64,000 bases of DNA from Rhopalosiphum padi (Eukaryota > Arthropoda > Insecta > Hemiptera > Aphididae). How positions within the stretch are numbered: position 1 is the stretch's first letter; the number at the start of each line of letters is the position of its first letter. The notes below the pieces were generated by a model. It had not been told where the DNA came from. It made no database searches and saw only the letters and a program-made list of their open reading frames with translations. Shown here in pieces: positions 26,425 through 41,400 of the stretch. The stretch spans positions 54,228,152 through 54,292,151 of the forward strand of contig NC_083597.1 in the NCBI RefSeq assembly GCF_020882245.1. Direction: 5' to 3'. The position numbers and the translations under genes are program-made.

Positions 26425-29400
26425 GCTACTGCTGTTGAGATATATGTGCGTATACTGGCGGTGCTGCATGGCGGTGAAAAAAATAAAAACTTACGGCATA
26501 TACGCGCTCTCTGCGCGACGCATTTACTAGTCGCACACACGAGACCTGCCCACCGTCGCCGATGTTTCGTTAGGAAAATCTACAGGAAGGCGTATGAAAA
26601 AGTGTTTTAAAATAATATTATATCAGTCCGGTCGGAAATTTCTGTTTTGGCGCCGTCGCCGCCGTCGACACGGCTATCGATCAATGTTGTGGGCGCGGGG
26701 CTAATATACGAATCGGTACGATTAATGGGCGCGAGAGAGTAGAGTTTCCACCCGCATCCTCCCGGTCGAGCAGAACATTCCGTGAACACAGAACGACGTT
26801 TTCAACGAGCGTGTGTGCGTGAGTGTACGTGATCTCGTGATGATAGTAATAATAACGCGCGCGAATACGGCTCCGGGTGTTAAAATATAAAGTGAAAAAA
26901 ATATAATATATATATATATATTATAAAAAGGGTGAAACGAGATGACTTTTTTTCTTTTTCTTTTTTTTTTTTTAGCGACACGTGCATGTAATATGTACGT
27001 CGATTCGCGTTCGTGACAATCGGACGAAATAAAACTATAAAACCGTGAATAATACGTATGTTATTAAAATAATAGATACTGCTCGCTTTATTGTGGCTAA
27101 TGAAAAATGTTATTTTTCCAATAATAATTCACATATTCCGTCGATTAATTGTTTCTGCGAGACCAAAGAACAGAACATTCACGTCTGCGTGATTAAAATG
27201 GTTAAAGGTCGTCCAACTACTGTTGTAGGTATACCGATTCGCCTCTTTGTCGACGAGAATAAAACAATTCATTATAATAATATATTATGATTCGTTATTA
27301 TTTTAACATTATTTCAGTTTCTCATTTTTTTTCCAATGGCGGCCAAGACAATAACATTAAATAATGGTGAGAGCGTTTTAGATCGAAATTATAAATACTG
27401 ACTATAATAGGTAAAACATATCGTTAAGTTCTGTAGGTGATATATTCTAGTTTCTAGTGACTGATGATGTGCGTCACTCAACAATATCTAAAACTCATTC
27501 ATTCTGTGAAAACACGATTTTAGTTCGTATAACGAATAAAAAATTATTTTATTTTTTTGTTTTAAAAGTTATATACGTAATACGTGGTGCGTAGTTTTTA
27601 GACTGATAATTGATATAATTATTTCTTTGTATAAATAAATGACAAAACAATAGATGGATGAATTATTATTATGTTGCAGGGTTAAGAATAATAATGATAA
27701 AGCATAAAGCGTACACGTTTAATAATATATACATAATATATAAATAAAGTACATACTACAACAAAAGTTTATCCAATTAATCTTCGCTCAGATCCCCCAC
27801 TATTTATCTTATAAATTGTTGATTCCTACAAAATGTTATAGAAAGTGTAAGCGAAATCTCTTAAACCAATATAAACTGAATAAGTATTATACCGTAGTAT
27901 AGAAAGATCGTGTGCAGTACGGTGCTCGGAGGGATTGAACTCTGTGTATTTCTTTTAGCGGAATTCCAAAAACGATGGATTATCAGTTAAATATTATTGA
28001 AGACGAAAATAATTGACGCGAGTATGCAAAGGCTATAGTATATGTATATAATATGTACAGCATTGACGGAATGACAAATACCTCACTATACAAACACTCT
28101 TATAATACAGCGGTATACGTAAAATCCGTAATAACCTCTTCTGTCAGTCGTACGGCTCACGTTGTGTCAAAATCAGTTTTTGTTTAGTACGATTGCTCAA
28201 TCACCTAACAAACTATATTGTATCCAATTTATTTTTATTATAATCATTTTATTTAAGTATAAAAAAATATGCTATTAAAAAAAACGTCAAAACATACACA
28301 ACATAACGAGTTAGTTTATCCGCAGCAGATATTGTTTAAGTATATAATTAGACATTTATAAAATTATTTATTTATTTTATGTGAACAAAATTAATCTTTC
28401 AAAAAAGGAACTAAAAAAAATGTTATTGAATTTATAAAAAGTCTAACATTAAAACGTTAAATTGTTATTTGTGGTATTAAATTATTGATCGCACAGAGTG
28501 TTAGCAAACATATAAGTGTATACTTTTGTTCGTAAACTAAAAATATTCTCGAATTTTTACAGTTACTAATGCATTTGTTTTAAAAATGACGCCTTAAAAA
28601 TTCGAAATGTCATACATTCCAGTAATACAGCAGGTAAAGTAAATAGTAATATATTATAACTCGATCAGTAGGTATCATTTTGCTATATAGTAGGTATCGT
28701 GTATATGTATATATATATATTTATTGAACAAGTCATTAAATTATGCGTTAAATTTGAATTAAATAATAAAATCATTGTATACGAAAACCAAATCTGAGCA
28801 AAGACTCTGTTAGTCTATATTACTAAGATTTCATGATAAGTTATTTGCTATAAAAAAAAAAAATATATTTTACTTTAACTTATTAATATTGTGAAAATTG
28901 ATTTAATTTTTGGCAAAAACGTTGTACGAGTATTTATGATATTTTAAATATTTAAGTATTATAAAAACATATGTTTACTACTATGTAAGATATTTTTTTT
29001 GGTATTTTCTTAATAACTAGAGGAAATGACGAAATCAGGGGAAAACAGGAAATTTCTGCGTTAAACCAGTATTTGACAAAATCGATTCTTTAATTTTGTT
29101 ATAATTTATTATCCGATAAGGCAATAACCGTTTATATTTGAAATTAATGTTTATAAATTTAATTTGGAATATTTATATACATTTTAAATTTTAAATTTTT
29201 AGGTTTTTTTTATAAATGTGCGTAATAAAAAATAAAATGAAAATATACGTACACATAATAATTAGTAGTATCGAGCAAACTTATTCTATGTAGGTAGATT
29301 CATTTATTAAATATAAAAATATGAGCTGATTTATAGTTTAAAAACAATACAAGTTTTTGTCCAGCTAAATATGTTTTCACATTGATATCAGTGAATAATA

Positions 29401-32400
29401 TTGTTGTTACTTGCGAACCGTGTTGTCAAGTTTAGCTTAATCGAAATTTATGTATAAAATATAAGATTAGGTACGAAAAATATAAATGTTTCACAAATAT
29501 AATATTATACTGATCAAAGTTTATACTGTTTCTTAATGCTATTAGATTTCTGTAAACATTTTACACTATAAAGAAACGAGAAATTTTACATTTTCACTAG
29601 GTTAAATCAAAATACGATTGGTATATATAAATAATCGTTATTCACACACACATAACATATAACATGGGTAAATGATATGCTTGTATGCATGTGTGTAATG
29701 AACGGCCGAATTCAAAGGATAAAACATAAAGATAAAAAAAAAAAATTTTACGGTAATATTCCAAGCGTTGCGTAAACTTTGCCATTTCGAGTTTTAAATC
29801 TTTTATTATTTTTATTATATGTGTATAATGTATATATAGAGAGGTAGTGACACGACGGCTCAATCATTTTCAACCACATTGCGTTTTTAATTCTGTACAG
29901 AATTTTTCTGCTGTTCTCATTTGCACTGTTTTACTCTCGTTTAATAGCAGAAATATATTTTTTCTCATTTCCCTTAGCGGAACTACAGCTTTCAAGAAAT
30001 AGTACACGTTAAAGCTATTGTTCCAAGCCATAGTACTGAATGATCAACGTGTTTCTTGAGTTGTTAAACAACCAGGCGTGCGCAGCACCTATTGTTATCA
30101 TTATTACAGAAAAAATGAATGGGGGAAAAAAACCAAGCAAACTATTAAGAAGAAAAGAAAATACTATTTTTAGATTCTAAGCAGAGCAATGAATGTATTG
30201 ATTTTTCAATAATCTGTGTTTTTTTTTTTAAATTTATAAGGGGGTATTATAGTAAAAAAAATCCTTCGATCTGCAAAATTGAGGTTAGTATAATAGTTTA
30301 TTTTCCGAAACAAAAAAAAATTTTGTTGTTACATTTGGGAAGTCTACAAACAAAATTTTGAAATGGTGATATTCCCAAATTGGAAATTCTTAATATATTT
30401 ATTACAGAGACCTAATTTTTGATTATAAGATTCATTCAATACCTACTGTGTATTAAAGTGGTTATCTACTTGACCACATTTTTGTGTTTTAGTTTATATT
30501 TTTAAATAAATTCAAGTACAACCAGATGTATTTATTAGAGAGGAAAATATAATTTTAGGGTTAAAATTAATAAAGTATTTGTATAACATTTTTATTAAAT
30601 TGTGATATTAGTTGGATTATAGACTCAAAATAAAAGAGATGTACTTACTTCAGATTATATTCTATCAGTGAAAAACTATAAAGAGCTTTAAATTATTTTA
30701 GATCATTCACAGAAAAACTATGTGTTTTACAAAGCATTTCATTTTTAAAGGTTTTTCTGATTAATTAATTTATTGTAATCTCGTCGTATATGTAAATGTT
30801 ATAAATACGAACGAATAAATCTTAAATAGTTTATTTTTAGTGTAATAATTAATACCGAACAGTGTGAAAATTTCATTCATTTTATAAAATATATGATAAA
30901 CCTATTTAAAAACTAATTTGACGTTTGATAGCTTGTTATGCTATAAAACCATCGTTCGGGGAGATATTCACAGAAATTAATCTAAATAAAACAAATATTA
31001 TTTAATGATACCTTTGCTATATTGATAGTATTCGATAAGCTCAATTACTAAATGAGTATACATCGATACATTGGCTATTTTGATATTACCAATATACATC
31101 GGTAGCATATAGCATTTCAGATACACAACTTTGTATCTATATAACATCATAATTTTAAAATACGATCACGCATAAGTTATTGTATACACGAGATCTGTCC
31201 GGAATGGTTTTAACATGATTCAGATTTATACCCAATGACAAATGAGATATTAATTTCCTGTATGATGGCTATATTTCGAGTACAATATCAGTTGATGGAA
31301 AATATGTAAAAATTAAATTTAAAGACTAATGATTAATGCTGAGTGAAGTTGAGGCATTGTAGTTAGTCTTACCATGATTGTAATTTTGAATTAAATTATT
31401 ATTGAACTACAAGTAATGTTATTATACGGAAGACATAAATATTTATGATTGTAGATTACAAGAAGAGCGATTATTGTATTGGTATCACAATGATTAATGA
31501 CGGATATATGGATAATTTTCTATACACATTGTATTTTCTTAACATTTAGACTAATCTTAAAGTTATTTATAGTGTGGAACTATTATATGATATAATATAT
31601 TTTCATTATTCTACGGTTCATTGGTATTGGCTTATAAGCTAATTATACCAATAAACTATACATAATATTACAGTGATATGTATATTAATTATACTTTAAA
31701 ATAAGCGATGAATTTGATAATCTTACTACTAGGCGAATAAATTATTCATAGTATTATAAATAAATTATAAAATATTTTAATATTTAAATTAATTAGAAAT
31801 CGTGGTGATACACTGGTCTCTACATAACATCCTAATTCATTTGCAATGATTTATCATTGAAATCATATTTAATACATCCATTACAGTGACCTACTCAATG
31901 CTGAAGTACACTTGAAACTTACTATACAGCAGTGCAATTTCCTGGTTTTATTTCTCTCAACGTTAATTATTTAAAAAAATATGACGTATGGAATACGAGT
32001 ACAGCACGATTATAATAATTATTATAATTATTGTGCCAACTACTTGAGAATAAAATATATTGTTTAACCTATTTCTTCCGATCTATTTGTAATAAAAGCA
32101 TTTTAAAAGAAAACCGTTTATATAAGAAATTGTATTTAATGAGTGTAAAATTTAAAAAGGAGAACAAAAATATATTAAACGATTTTCAGTTTTTGTAAAT
32201 TGCATAATTTTGCCATGAGAATATTTGTTTGTATTGATTTTTTGTTCTCATAAAAATGTCCAGAAAACTATTGTTCACATAAAATAATAATTACATTTAT
32301 TTTTAGATATTCTAATTTTCCCGAAATATGCTATTATTTATTTTTTATAAAACAATTATTTTAATGGTAAAATATACTTGTCATATATGTATATTATTTC

Positions 32401-35400
32401 ATAAGGATCATCATTAAAATGCACATTTTGAGTTCTAAAACAGATTTTTAACTTTATAGTAAAAATAAATATATTGAAATAGTTTTTAAAACATGTGATA
32501 TACATTGTACGATATAATGTGCATTATACTATTATCTTACCTTGATAAATGAAAAAATAGTCAAATTAGATTATTTTAAATATTTTAAATATAAGTTTTT
32601 GATTTTATTATTTTTAAAGAAACAACATAAATCCGAATAGTTCATCATTAAAAGTATATGTCCACCTGAGCTCATACTTTGATAATATAAAATCCGGTAT
32701 ATTATGTTTATAATGAAAATGTTCTGTTTAATAATGTTGATAACTTTCATTAATGTTACCTAAATGGCTAAATATTATGTTTATTTATAAATAATTTTAT
32801 TTCAAAATATTATGTAGATTAAAAATCTTGTTTACTCTACATCATCTTTGTAAAGTATATATTTCAAAATGTAATTAAGGATGAAACGTATTTATAATTA
32901 ATAATCAATAATGAACTCGTATTTACGCATACGAATATATATAGTATTTTCAATATACAGAGTGATTCACCAAGCATGTTCATTATTTTTTTTAAATTAT
33001 AGAGTTATTAAAAATCTTTTTTTTGGAATTTTCAAATAAACTTTAAGATCAATTTCTTAATTTGTTGATTAGATATGGACTGTCCTATGAAGATATAAAC
33101 TTTTGTTTTTCAAACGACAAAATATTAATAATTTATAAAAATGGATCAAGTATAATTCATATTATATCTATTTTATATTTTTGTATAACTATTTTTAGAA
33201 AATATTATCCTTTATATAAATATTTTAATAAATGAAACAATATTCGTTTGAATTTTAAATTAGGTACATCAAAATTTAAAAAAAAAATTGTCCACTAGAT
33301 AATTTATATTAAAAAGTGGTACTAATTTAAAAAATAAAAAATTGTACTTCTACAAGATACTCCTTAAGTAATACAAAAAAATCTTAAGAATTAAAAAATA
33401 TTAACTTTAATATCTTATAAATTGGAATTAAAATAAATAAATTATTAAATTAAATAATGACGTCAAGCATGTATCGATACATAATACATGAGGCGTCCTG
33501 TAGATAAAAAAATGTTATTTATATTATATATTTATAACATATTTTTGAGTGTTAATTAAGTGACTAAATGAGAATTCCGGATATTTACCTAAAGCTAATG
33601 TATTTTGTGTTTATATATTCGAATTGAGTGTTCTTTAATCATTTAGGTTGTGTACAAAAATTAATTTTAAACTAAATCAAATTGTCGAGTTAAATTTATT
33701 TATGAAATTTCAATCCTAAAATGAACTATGGTTAGGAAATTATAGTGTACTTACGTGTTGAGCTCCAGGTCGAGGCGAAATTTATGGTTGAACGCTTTTA
33801 TTAATATGGAAGTTCTGTGAAAATGTTTCCCCATCTGAAAATATATAAGCAAACCGTAACATTATAGAATGTTCTGTACAAAGATTATGTTTAAAAGTTT
33901 AATATGTTATTACTAATATAAAGATAAAATAGGCAAGTTTAATAATGTATGAATAATTCCGCGTTTATTGTAATATTATAAAAACGTATGGACGAAATTT
34001 CATAATACGTTAAATATAGTTTGTCTTGTTAAAATCTGACTGGTTTTATCTAATATTTTTAATAAAATATCTATACTTTGAAGTTAAGAATTTGGAATTA
34101 TTATATTGTTATAAATATTTTAGTTTACCTTTCGTCTTTTATATATTCAAATCGTGTTATAATATTAAATAATAACCAATAAGATAATAACTTTCTCTAA
34201 AACGGAGGTTAATTACAGTGACGAAAAAAACAATGAAAAACTTAATTCTCTCTAAAATTTAATTGATTGGTCTCGCATTTTCAGGACTCAACATTCCTAT
34301 CATGCACAGTTTATTGAATATTATCAAAGAGTACTATGACCCGGAACAGTAGAAAATCATCTGTAAAAGACAGCTTTGATCATGTGACAAAGCTTAAGTG
34401 GCCTTTAACTCGTGGCAAACTTTCTATAGGATATACTGCACTTAAATACAGTGCGCGTATAACGTCGGGATGGCTAGAAAAAAAGATACATGGATGTTGT
34501 TTTTTTATCTAGATGATTTTATTGTTATTTTTTTCTCCATTTTAATATAATACTTTGCAGCTTTTGATGTAAAAGGGAGAATTTTGTACTTATAAAAAAA
34601 AAACAAAAAAACAACAACAGTATTTCCGCATACCAATACAGTTGCTAATGCTAAATAAAAAATAAAAACGAGTAATTACTCATTTGATTTAAAATAAATT
34701 AAAGTCGTTATTATTTGACGTCCGCATTTCAAATTATTATTTACCCAAACTAAGCAATTAAACTAACCGCTGTTTCAGTATTAAATTGTAGTATTTCATA
34801 GAAATTATGACGCATTAGGGCATTTCATAAGATTCCGGTACATTGGTAATGTGGTTATATTATATTATTCTGTGAAAGGCGAAACACATTTTATTTAATG
34901 TTTATTATTGTATATACATTATAACATGTCCATATTTATAATAAACTTGAGAAAATAAAGAAAATATTTACGAGAATATATTAAAAATGTGTGAATAAAA
35001 AATGTTTTATTTTCAAAAGCAATTTGTTCATGTGTTATGTATGTTTTTTTAGACAAACTAATACAGTTTACATGGATTCACACAGTTATATATACATAAC
35101 TTAATTTGTATATTTTAATTTAGAATCCTAAATCAAGAATTAAAAACTATTTTTTTAATAATATTAAAATAATAATTATTCCGTTAATATGTCCTTACAT
35201 ATTGCTTTTATAATTTTAGACCTTTAAATGTTATATTTTATAGCTAAATCAATTTAAATGCCACACAAATTTTAACTGTATTAAACAATTCGTTTTTACG
35301 TTATCACAGTTATTATTGCAGACTTTTCTGCTCTCTTCACACTCCATCATTAATTTTTAGTTTTTTTTTTGAATTATATGGTAAAAATTTCATTCAATTT

Positions 35401-38400
35401 AAATTCACAGTCGCTGTCATCACTAAATCCGAAAAGTTTTCTCTCAGCATTCACCACTCGCCTAAGAGTTCCAAAAAGAAGGTCCCAACTTTCATAAGAA
35501 ATCAAGACTAATAAATCACGGCCAACGGATTTATAGGTTATGCGCGAAACCTAAAGACCATCCTCTGGTTTAGAGATAAGCTAAATGTATGCGTGAACAT
35601 GGAACAAAACTTTACTTCGGGACTAGCATTTTAAAAATGTATTCTGAAACTACTGAAGAGTATAGAAGGAAAAAACATTGGCTATGGGAAAAAGAAATAA
35701 GATCCAGAATTGCATATATTTTTATAACGATTGTAAAACGTGATAAAAATTATTGTTAATAGCCTATTATTATTACTAATTAGTTTTTATTTCCCAAAAG
35801 GTTAATAACTTTCATTTAATTAATTACTATTTTATAATTGTCTAACATAAAAGTAAATTATATAACATGTTTATTCGAAATCATGAAATTTTACAAACAT
35901 GACTTTACCTTTAGAGACTTACTGCCACTATAGGCTCACATGACTTATTGCTATGCCTTTTTATTGAGTTCTATGCACTTTTAAATTTTTATAAACAAAT
36001 CAAAGATCAAATTATAAAATAAAATTACAATGCAAATTATTTAAATCTTAAATAAATATAATTTCTAATTGTAAAATAAAAATTTAATTTACAAGTTTAA
36101 AACATACTTTTTACCCAATTATATACATTTTTAAATCTATATAGTATTTTATTTAGATAAACAAAATATTACAATTGTGTAATTTATTTAAGTTGGATTA
36201 AAAAACCTATGTTTATATTTATTGTATTTTATTTTTTTAGTAAATGTAATAACGGAAATGATAAAACATATAAAATGTAAAAGGTATTTTTATTAAATAG
36301 TTACAAATATAACTATAATAGCTCAAATTTAAACTTAAATTGACAATCAAACGTTATTATCAATTTAAGTGAAATTGCATTACATTAGATTGTATTTAGT
36401 TTTACAACAAATCAGCACAATGTTTTTCTTGTTTAATATAAAAATACCAATATATGTGATGTGTATTTTTTTCCAAAGAAATATATTTCTGCTTTTACAT
36501 CAATAAGAATTGTCATGACCCCTATTTTACCCTTCTTCCTTTTTGAAGTTGACTCTTTTTTTTAAAGGATAACTTCCGCAATAATTTTCTGGTTTCCCTA
36601 CGCGCCTGTTATCTTTACCAGTATTTCCCATAGCCATAACAATAAATATTATTGTTTCCTGTTTTGACTTTTTTTCGTCGTTATTTCGTTACCACGCAAA
36701 AATCGTTTAAGTCATTCTAACTTTCTCCTTCTCAAGACTATTTTATAAAGATCACGAATTGAAACTGTTACGTAAAAGGCCATTTATTTAGACAATAACT
36801 TAATTTACAGAAGCATATAAAATTATAAAAAGTGTAATGTTTAATCAAAGTAAATTGAACATTAAGTAATTATAATAATCGACGTGATTTATAAAATATT
36901 TGTGAAAAACTTTTTAAATATTAATTATTTATTATAGTGAAATTAATAAATAATTATTTTTAGGTGTGTTTAAGACAACTTAAAGAAAAAAGTATTAATA
37001 TTAGTTTTAAAAATTGTTAAACATTGTATATTATAATATATTTATTCAAATTATTTTATGTTTAATAGTTCAATCAATTAAAAGTTACAATAGCCAATTT
37101 TTAGGTTTTAACGACTTATAGACTTGTCTTATGTACGACACTTTTCGTGTATATATATATAAAATCCTCTATATTTTGTATTATTTTTATCTATCTATAT
37201 ATATATATTTAAATAATATATATATATCATATAAACATTTAATACTTGGATAATGTTAAAAAATGTATAAGATAATTATTTGTATTGTTTCGAGTTTATA
37301 TTTACTCTGTATTTGCCATTGATTATCATTTATCAGTGTATTATTTAAGTATCTTTCTTCACCCAACAAAGCTTAATACTTTTGAAATTGTTGAGTATTT
37401 TAAATGAAATAAAATATTTACAGGATTTTAATTACAAATATTGCCAAAATAATCGTTTAATAATGATTCTCAATTTAAATAAATAAAATAAAACAAATGA
37501 AAAATCTTCATTCACAATTTGTACCTATGAGTATATGTTATACAATATGTCACGAACATTGGATTTACCTTGTACTTATAACTATCATATTCACATTGTG
37601 TTTTGTTATTAAAGCTTTTTTTTTTTAATCAATATAAAAAGAAGTTTTCCGAATTCATATTGACAACAGGAAACAAACTTTGTGTAGCTTTTGTCATCGA
37701 AGCTGCTACGAGAGAATTTAAGCAGAACAAGAGTAAACAAAAAAAAAAAGACAGAGTAATTTTAGTATGAATAAGTTAAACATAAGACTGAGAGAAATTT
37801 ATGATGATGTCGTTATTTTCGTCATTTGTTTGAATCTTAATTGGAATTTTATTTGATAGGAAAATTTAATGAACAAGCAAAAGGAATATTGTTTGTTAGA
37901 GTTTATGACGCTCTGGCAGGCGAAAAGTTTTGATTGAAGTCGCTGTATCTCATAATAAACATTTAACTATTATATAATCAATAGAATGGCAAGCCTGTGA
38001 GAAAACACCACTCCAACAAATGTTATTTTTGTTTGAATTACACAAATAGAGTGGTATTCCTATAATGTAATATGTTATTAAAAAACTGAGATTGAGATAT
38101 TATTGATATTAATTATTTTATTATGTAATTAAATGGCAAAATGTGATACGTAATAGTATTATTAAGAATAAACCAAAAGTAAGATATTTGTCACATAACT
38201 AAGACACAGCTCTAGAAAGGAATGCGTTTTTAGAATGAATCAGAGTGTGCATTACAGACGAATGAATTAAGTGTGATAAGCAGAGAACTTTTAAAATAAC
38301 ATAGAGTAGTATTACCGCTTTTCTAGTAACTACTGTTTTAAATTAAATATAATATAAATTACCTTTTATTTAAGATTCTAATGGGAGCGATAAATGTATT

Positions 38401-41400
38401 GATCTTAAAGTGATGAGTATTTTTTGTGTCATCTGAACTCTAAAGTCACGTCTTATTATAATAGAAAAGATGCTTCGTAGTTCGTACTTTAATTTAAATA
38501 TGTATTCTAGTTGAAAAATGAATCTAGTTAGTAGTTTGGAATTAAGAGCAAAAAATATAAATATATCAAACACACGCGCTTTTATTAATAACTGGGAAGA
38601 CTAAAAAAATAAAAAATAAGTAAAATTGGGAAATTTTTGTGCAAAACTAGTTTTATACAAAATGTATTTAATGATTTTGTTATGATTCTATATATAACTA
38701 ATAATTACAGATAGGTATATATAATTTTTACAAAATGAATTAATTACGTTTTTCTTAATATAATATAATAATGTGATTTTCAAAATGTTTTGAGACGTTT
38801 AAAATTCTCAAAAAAATGTAAGCATAAATTTATAATAGTTTTCTTTGAGCGTTTAAAATTTGTCAAATTCGTAAAATAGAGATAAATTATTTATTAGTTG
38901 TAAATGCATTGGTACAGTTTTTAAAATTCGTACCCAAAGACAAAGTTTGAAAATGTATTATGAGGTTTCACAAAAGTTTTGCTTGGAAAAACTATAAAAG
39001 GGTTAAGTGTTATTCTATTCATTTTAATGAGGGTTTCAATGGAATTTTGAAAATATTAAATATTGTAGGTATTTGTATATTTTTAATTATATTGTGCTGA
39101 TATAATTTTTTAGGCCTGTTTAAAAAGCTTGAAAATCTATTACAAGATCTTACATTGAATAATTTATTCATCTTATAAAAACGCCATAAAGGGTAGTAGC
39201 GATTAAAAAATATTAAAAAACATAAACGAATTTTTTTTTTTACTTGTGTTTGAAGTTCAATTATTGATGAAATAAGATATTTATACAAATAATAAAGATT
39301 TTAGTTATTTTGTTATAATTTAAAAATATTATTCGTAGAGACTTATAATTTTTACGTATATTATTATTATATTTTACCACACACAATGTTTAAAATATTT
39401 GGATTAACTTTAATCTTTTGCGATAGCTTAAATAATATATGATATAAAATTAATATATAAATATCCTTACTTATATAGATTAACAGATTAACAGACCTAC
39501 CTCCTTCAATCAGAATTGTTTTTTGTTCGCAATGATTTATTATTGAATTCAAATTTAACAAATATATTACAGCGATATACTCAATGACAAGATACACTCA
39601 ACACTTATGTACTGTAGTGTGACAAAGTGATTACATACTTGACTATTTTTTTTTATATTTAAGCTTACTTATTTAAATGGTTTTGAAACCCATTTAAAGC
39701 ATTAAATTATTTGATTAAATTTCAATCTTAGTTGGATAAGTAAATAATTTATTTATTGTGTAATAATTAATACCATACAATGTGAAAATTCCACTGGTTT
39801 TTATAAATTATATCATAAACATATTTAAAAACCAATTTCATGTCTGCGAAGTTTTATATTATATTATATCTTTAAAACCATGTATTAAGACAATAATTAT
39901 TTTATTTTGGTTAAATATGAATTAATGAAAACAGTTTGTCACAAATATTTAATCTAATCGTTTCAGATGCGTTCGTTATGAACCCATTATCAATAATTAA
40001 TATAGTTATATAATTATAAATTCTATGTATTCGTATATCAAATTTATAAGTATAATAAGTAATTAAAAGAATTTATATTATCAAAAGTTTTCAAATGGTG
40101 ACTCATAGGCTAATTTTTTACTTATGGTAATAACTCCAATATAGACCTATATGAAACAAGGAACACAAAATTATATTATTTATTCTATGCAGGAAATTTT
40201 ATATTGAAATAAATTGCTTAATGTGCGACTTAACGAGTAGTTATTATTTTGTAATATTAATAAATGTTATTAATAGACGACCAAAATAATGTTATACACG
40301 AAATTTCCAAAGCTTCCGGTAAATTATAGTTTCTTAAATAATATAATATAGTTAACTAAAGATCTTCGGTTCCACATTACCGAGAAAAATATTAAATTTA
40401 GAGCCGAAATGGACGATGTAATTCGTATTTGAGATCACTTGGAAAGAGAGAGTTTAATTGGAATGAACTGGCTTGATATACACCCAAGAAAAATAAGACG
40501 ACAAGAGATTAGAGATATCCTTACTGCTATCGGCCTCTGTTACATATATATATATATATTTATGTGTATGTGTGTGTGTGTGTAACGAGTTCGAGGTGAT
40601 ATAACTAGAGTGAGTATTATCCGACGCCCATTTCCGAAATTGTTTATAGGATTGACACTGAAGGGATTTCGTTCGAGGCGTAGAATCCGCTGAAGTACAT
40701 ATTATATAAAAAGTCATTAAATAATATATATACTGGTTTGGATTATTTCAAGGTGGAAATAATATCGTTAAAATTGGTACTCGTTTTATTTGTGTATACG
40801 TAGAATAACACAATAATTATATATATAAATATTATGAGGTTTTTGATATTATACTTTAAACAATAATAGATAGTTGGATTTTATGTGCATAATATTATAA
40901 TATTGGCAAACCAATCATGAAAGTAATTGAACATAGTTGCAACTTATTGAGTAAACAATTTTTATCGATATAGATTAAACAAAAATAATCACATAGGTAG
41001 TAAAAACCCATAGGGAAAACAAAATAATATCAGTTGATTTACCTAGATGGTCGTTTGGTCGGCTGATTTAATTGAATTAAATAAGTATAACTACACATTA
41101 AGTGGGCCGTACAAATGAATGTACACGGTTTTATTGCGCTGAAAATAGTCCATTTTATACTTTAATAATGGAACTGGAGAATTATCATTGAATAATAAAG
41201 TATTTTATTATTTTATAATTGGTGATATTTTTTATTTTTTTTGTATCAGTTTTAACGTGTGACATAAACTTTGCAGCGTTAACTATTTTTGTGATTCATA
41301 TTAGAGTGACTATGTGCACAATTAGGTGTTCTAATAGGTGTCGGGCGCCAAAATTATTTTTTCAAAACATTTTGGTTTTTCAAAATTATATAAATTTTAC

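Larger units (their letters stand above)
25960..27050 (-). promoter_or_regulatory. CpG-rich intronic island, possible internal promoter
   Basis: About 1 kb of clearly higher GC and many CpG dinucleotides stands out from the very AT-rich intron. It contains (CA)n and (ACT)n microsatellites. On the minus strand it carries a good donor, CC|GTAAGT, with the exon side ending at 26495, and an ATG at 26523 in the right phase for the exon at 20937-21006. On the plus strand a TATATAAA lies at about 26174-26181. A promoter role and its direction are inference. Confidence 0.4.
21007..33754 (-). other. 12.7 kb intron
   Basis: AT-rich with low-complexity runs. It contains a CpG-rich island at about 25.95-27.05 kb, a 65-bp tandem duplication near 25318-25440, part of a local dispersed repeat (30.4-30.96 and 31.8-31.95 kb) and a GTGATTCACC repeat at 32961. 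No protein-coding gene is recognised. Confidence 0.6.

Noticed and set aside
26198..26530. Open frames on both strands over 26.2-26.5 kb
   Set aside because: They owe their length to (CA)n and (ACT)n repeats (His-Thr, Leu, Tyr, Ser runs), have no domain, and several overlap in different frames.
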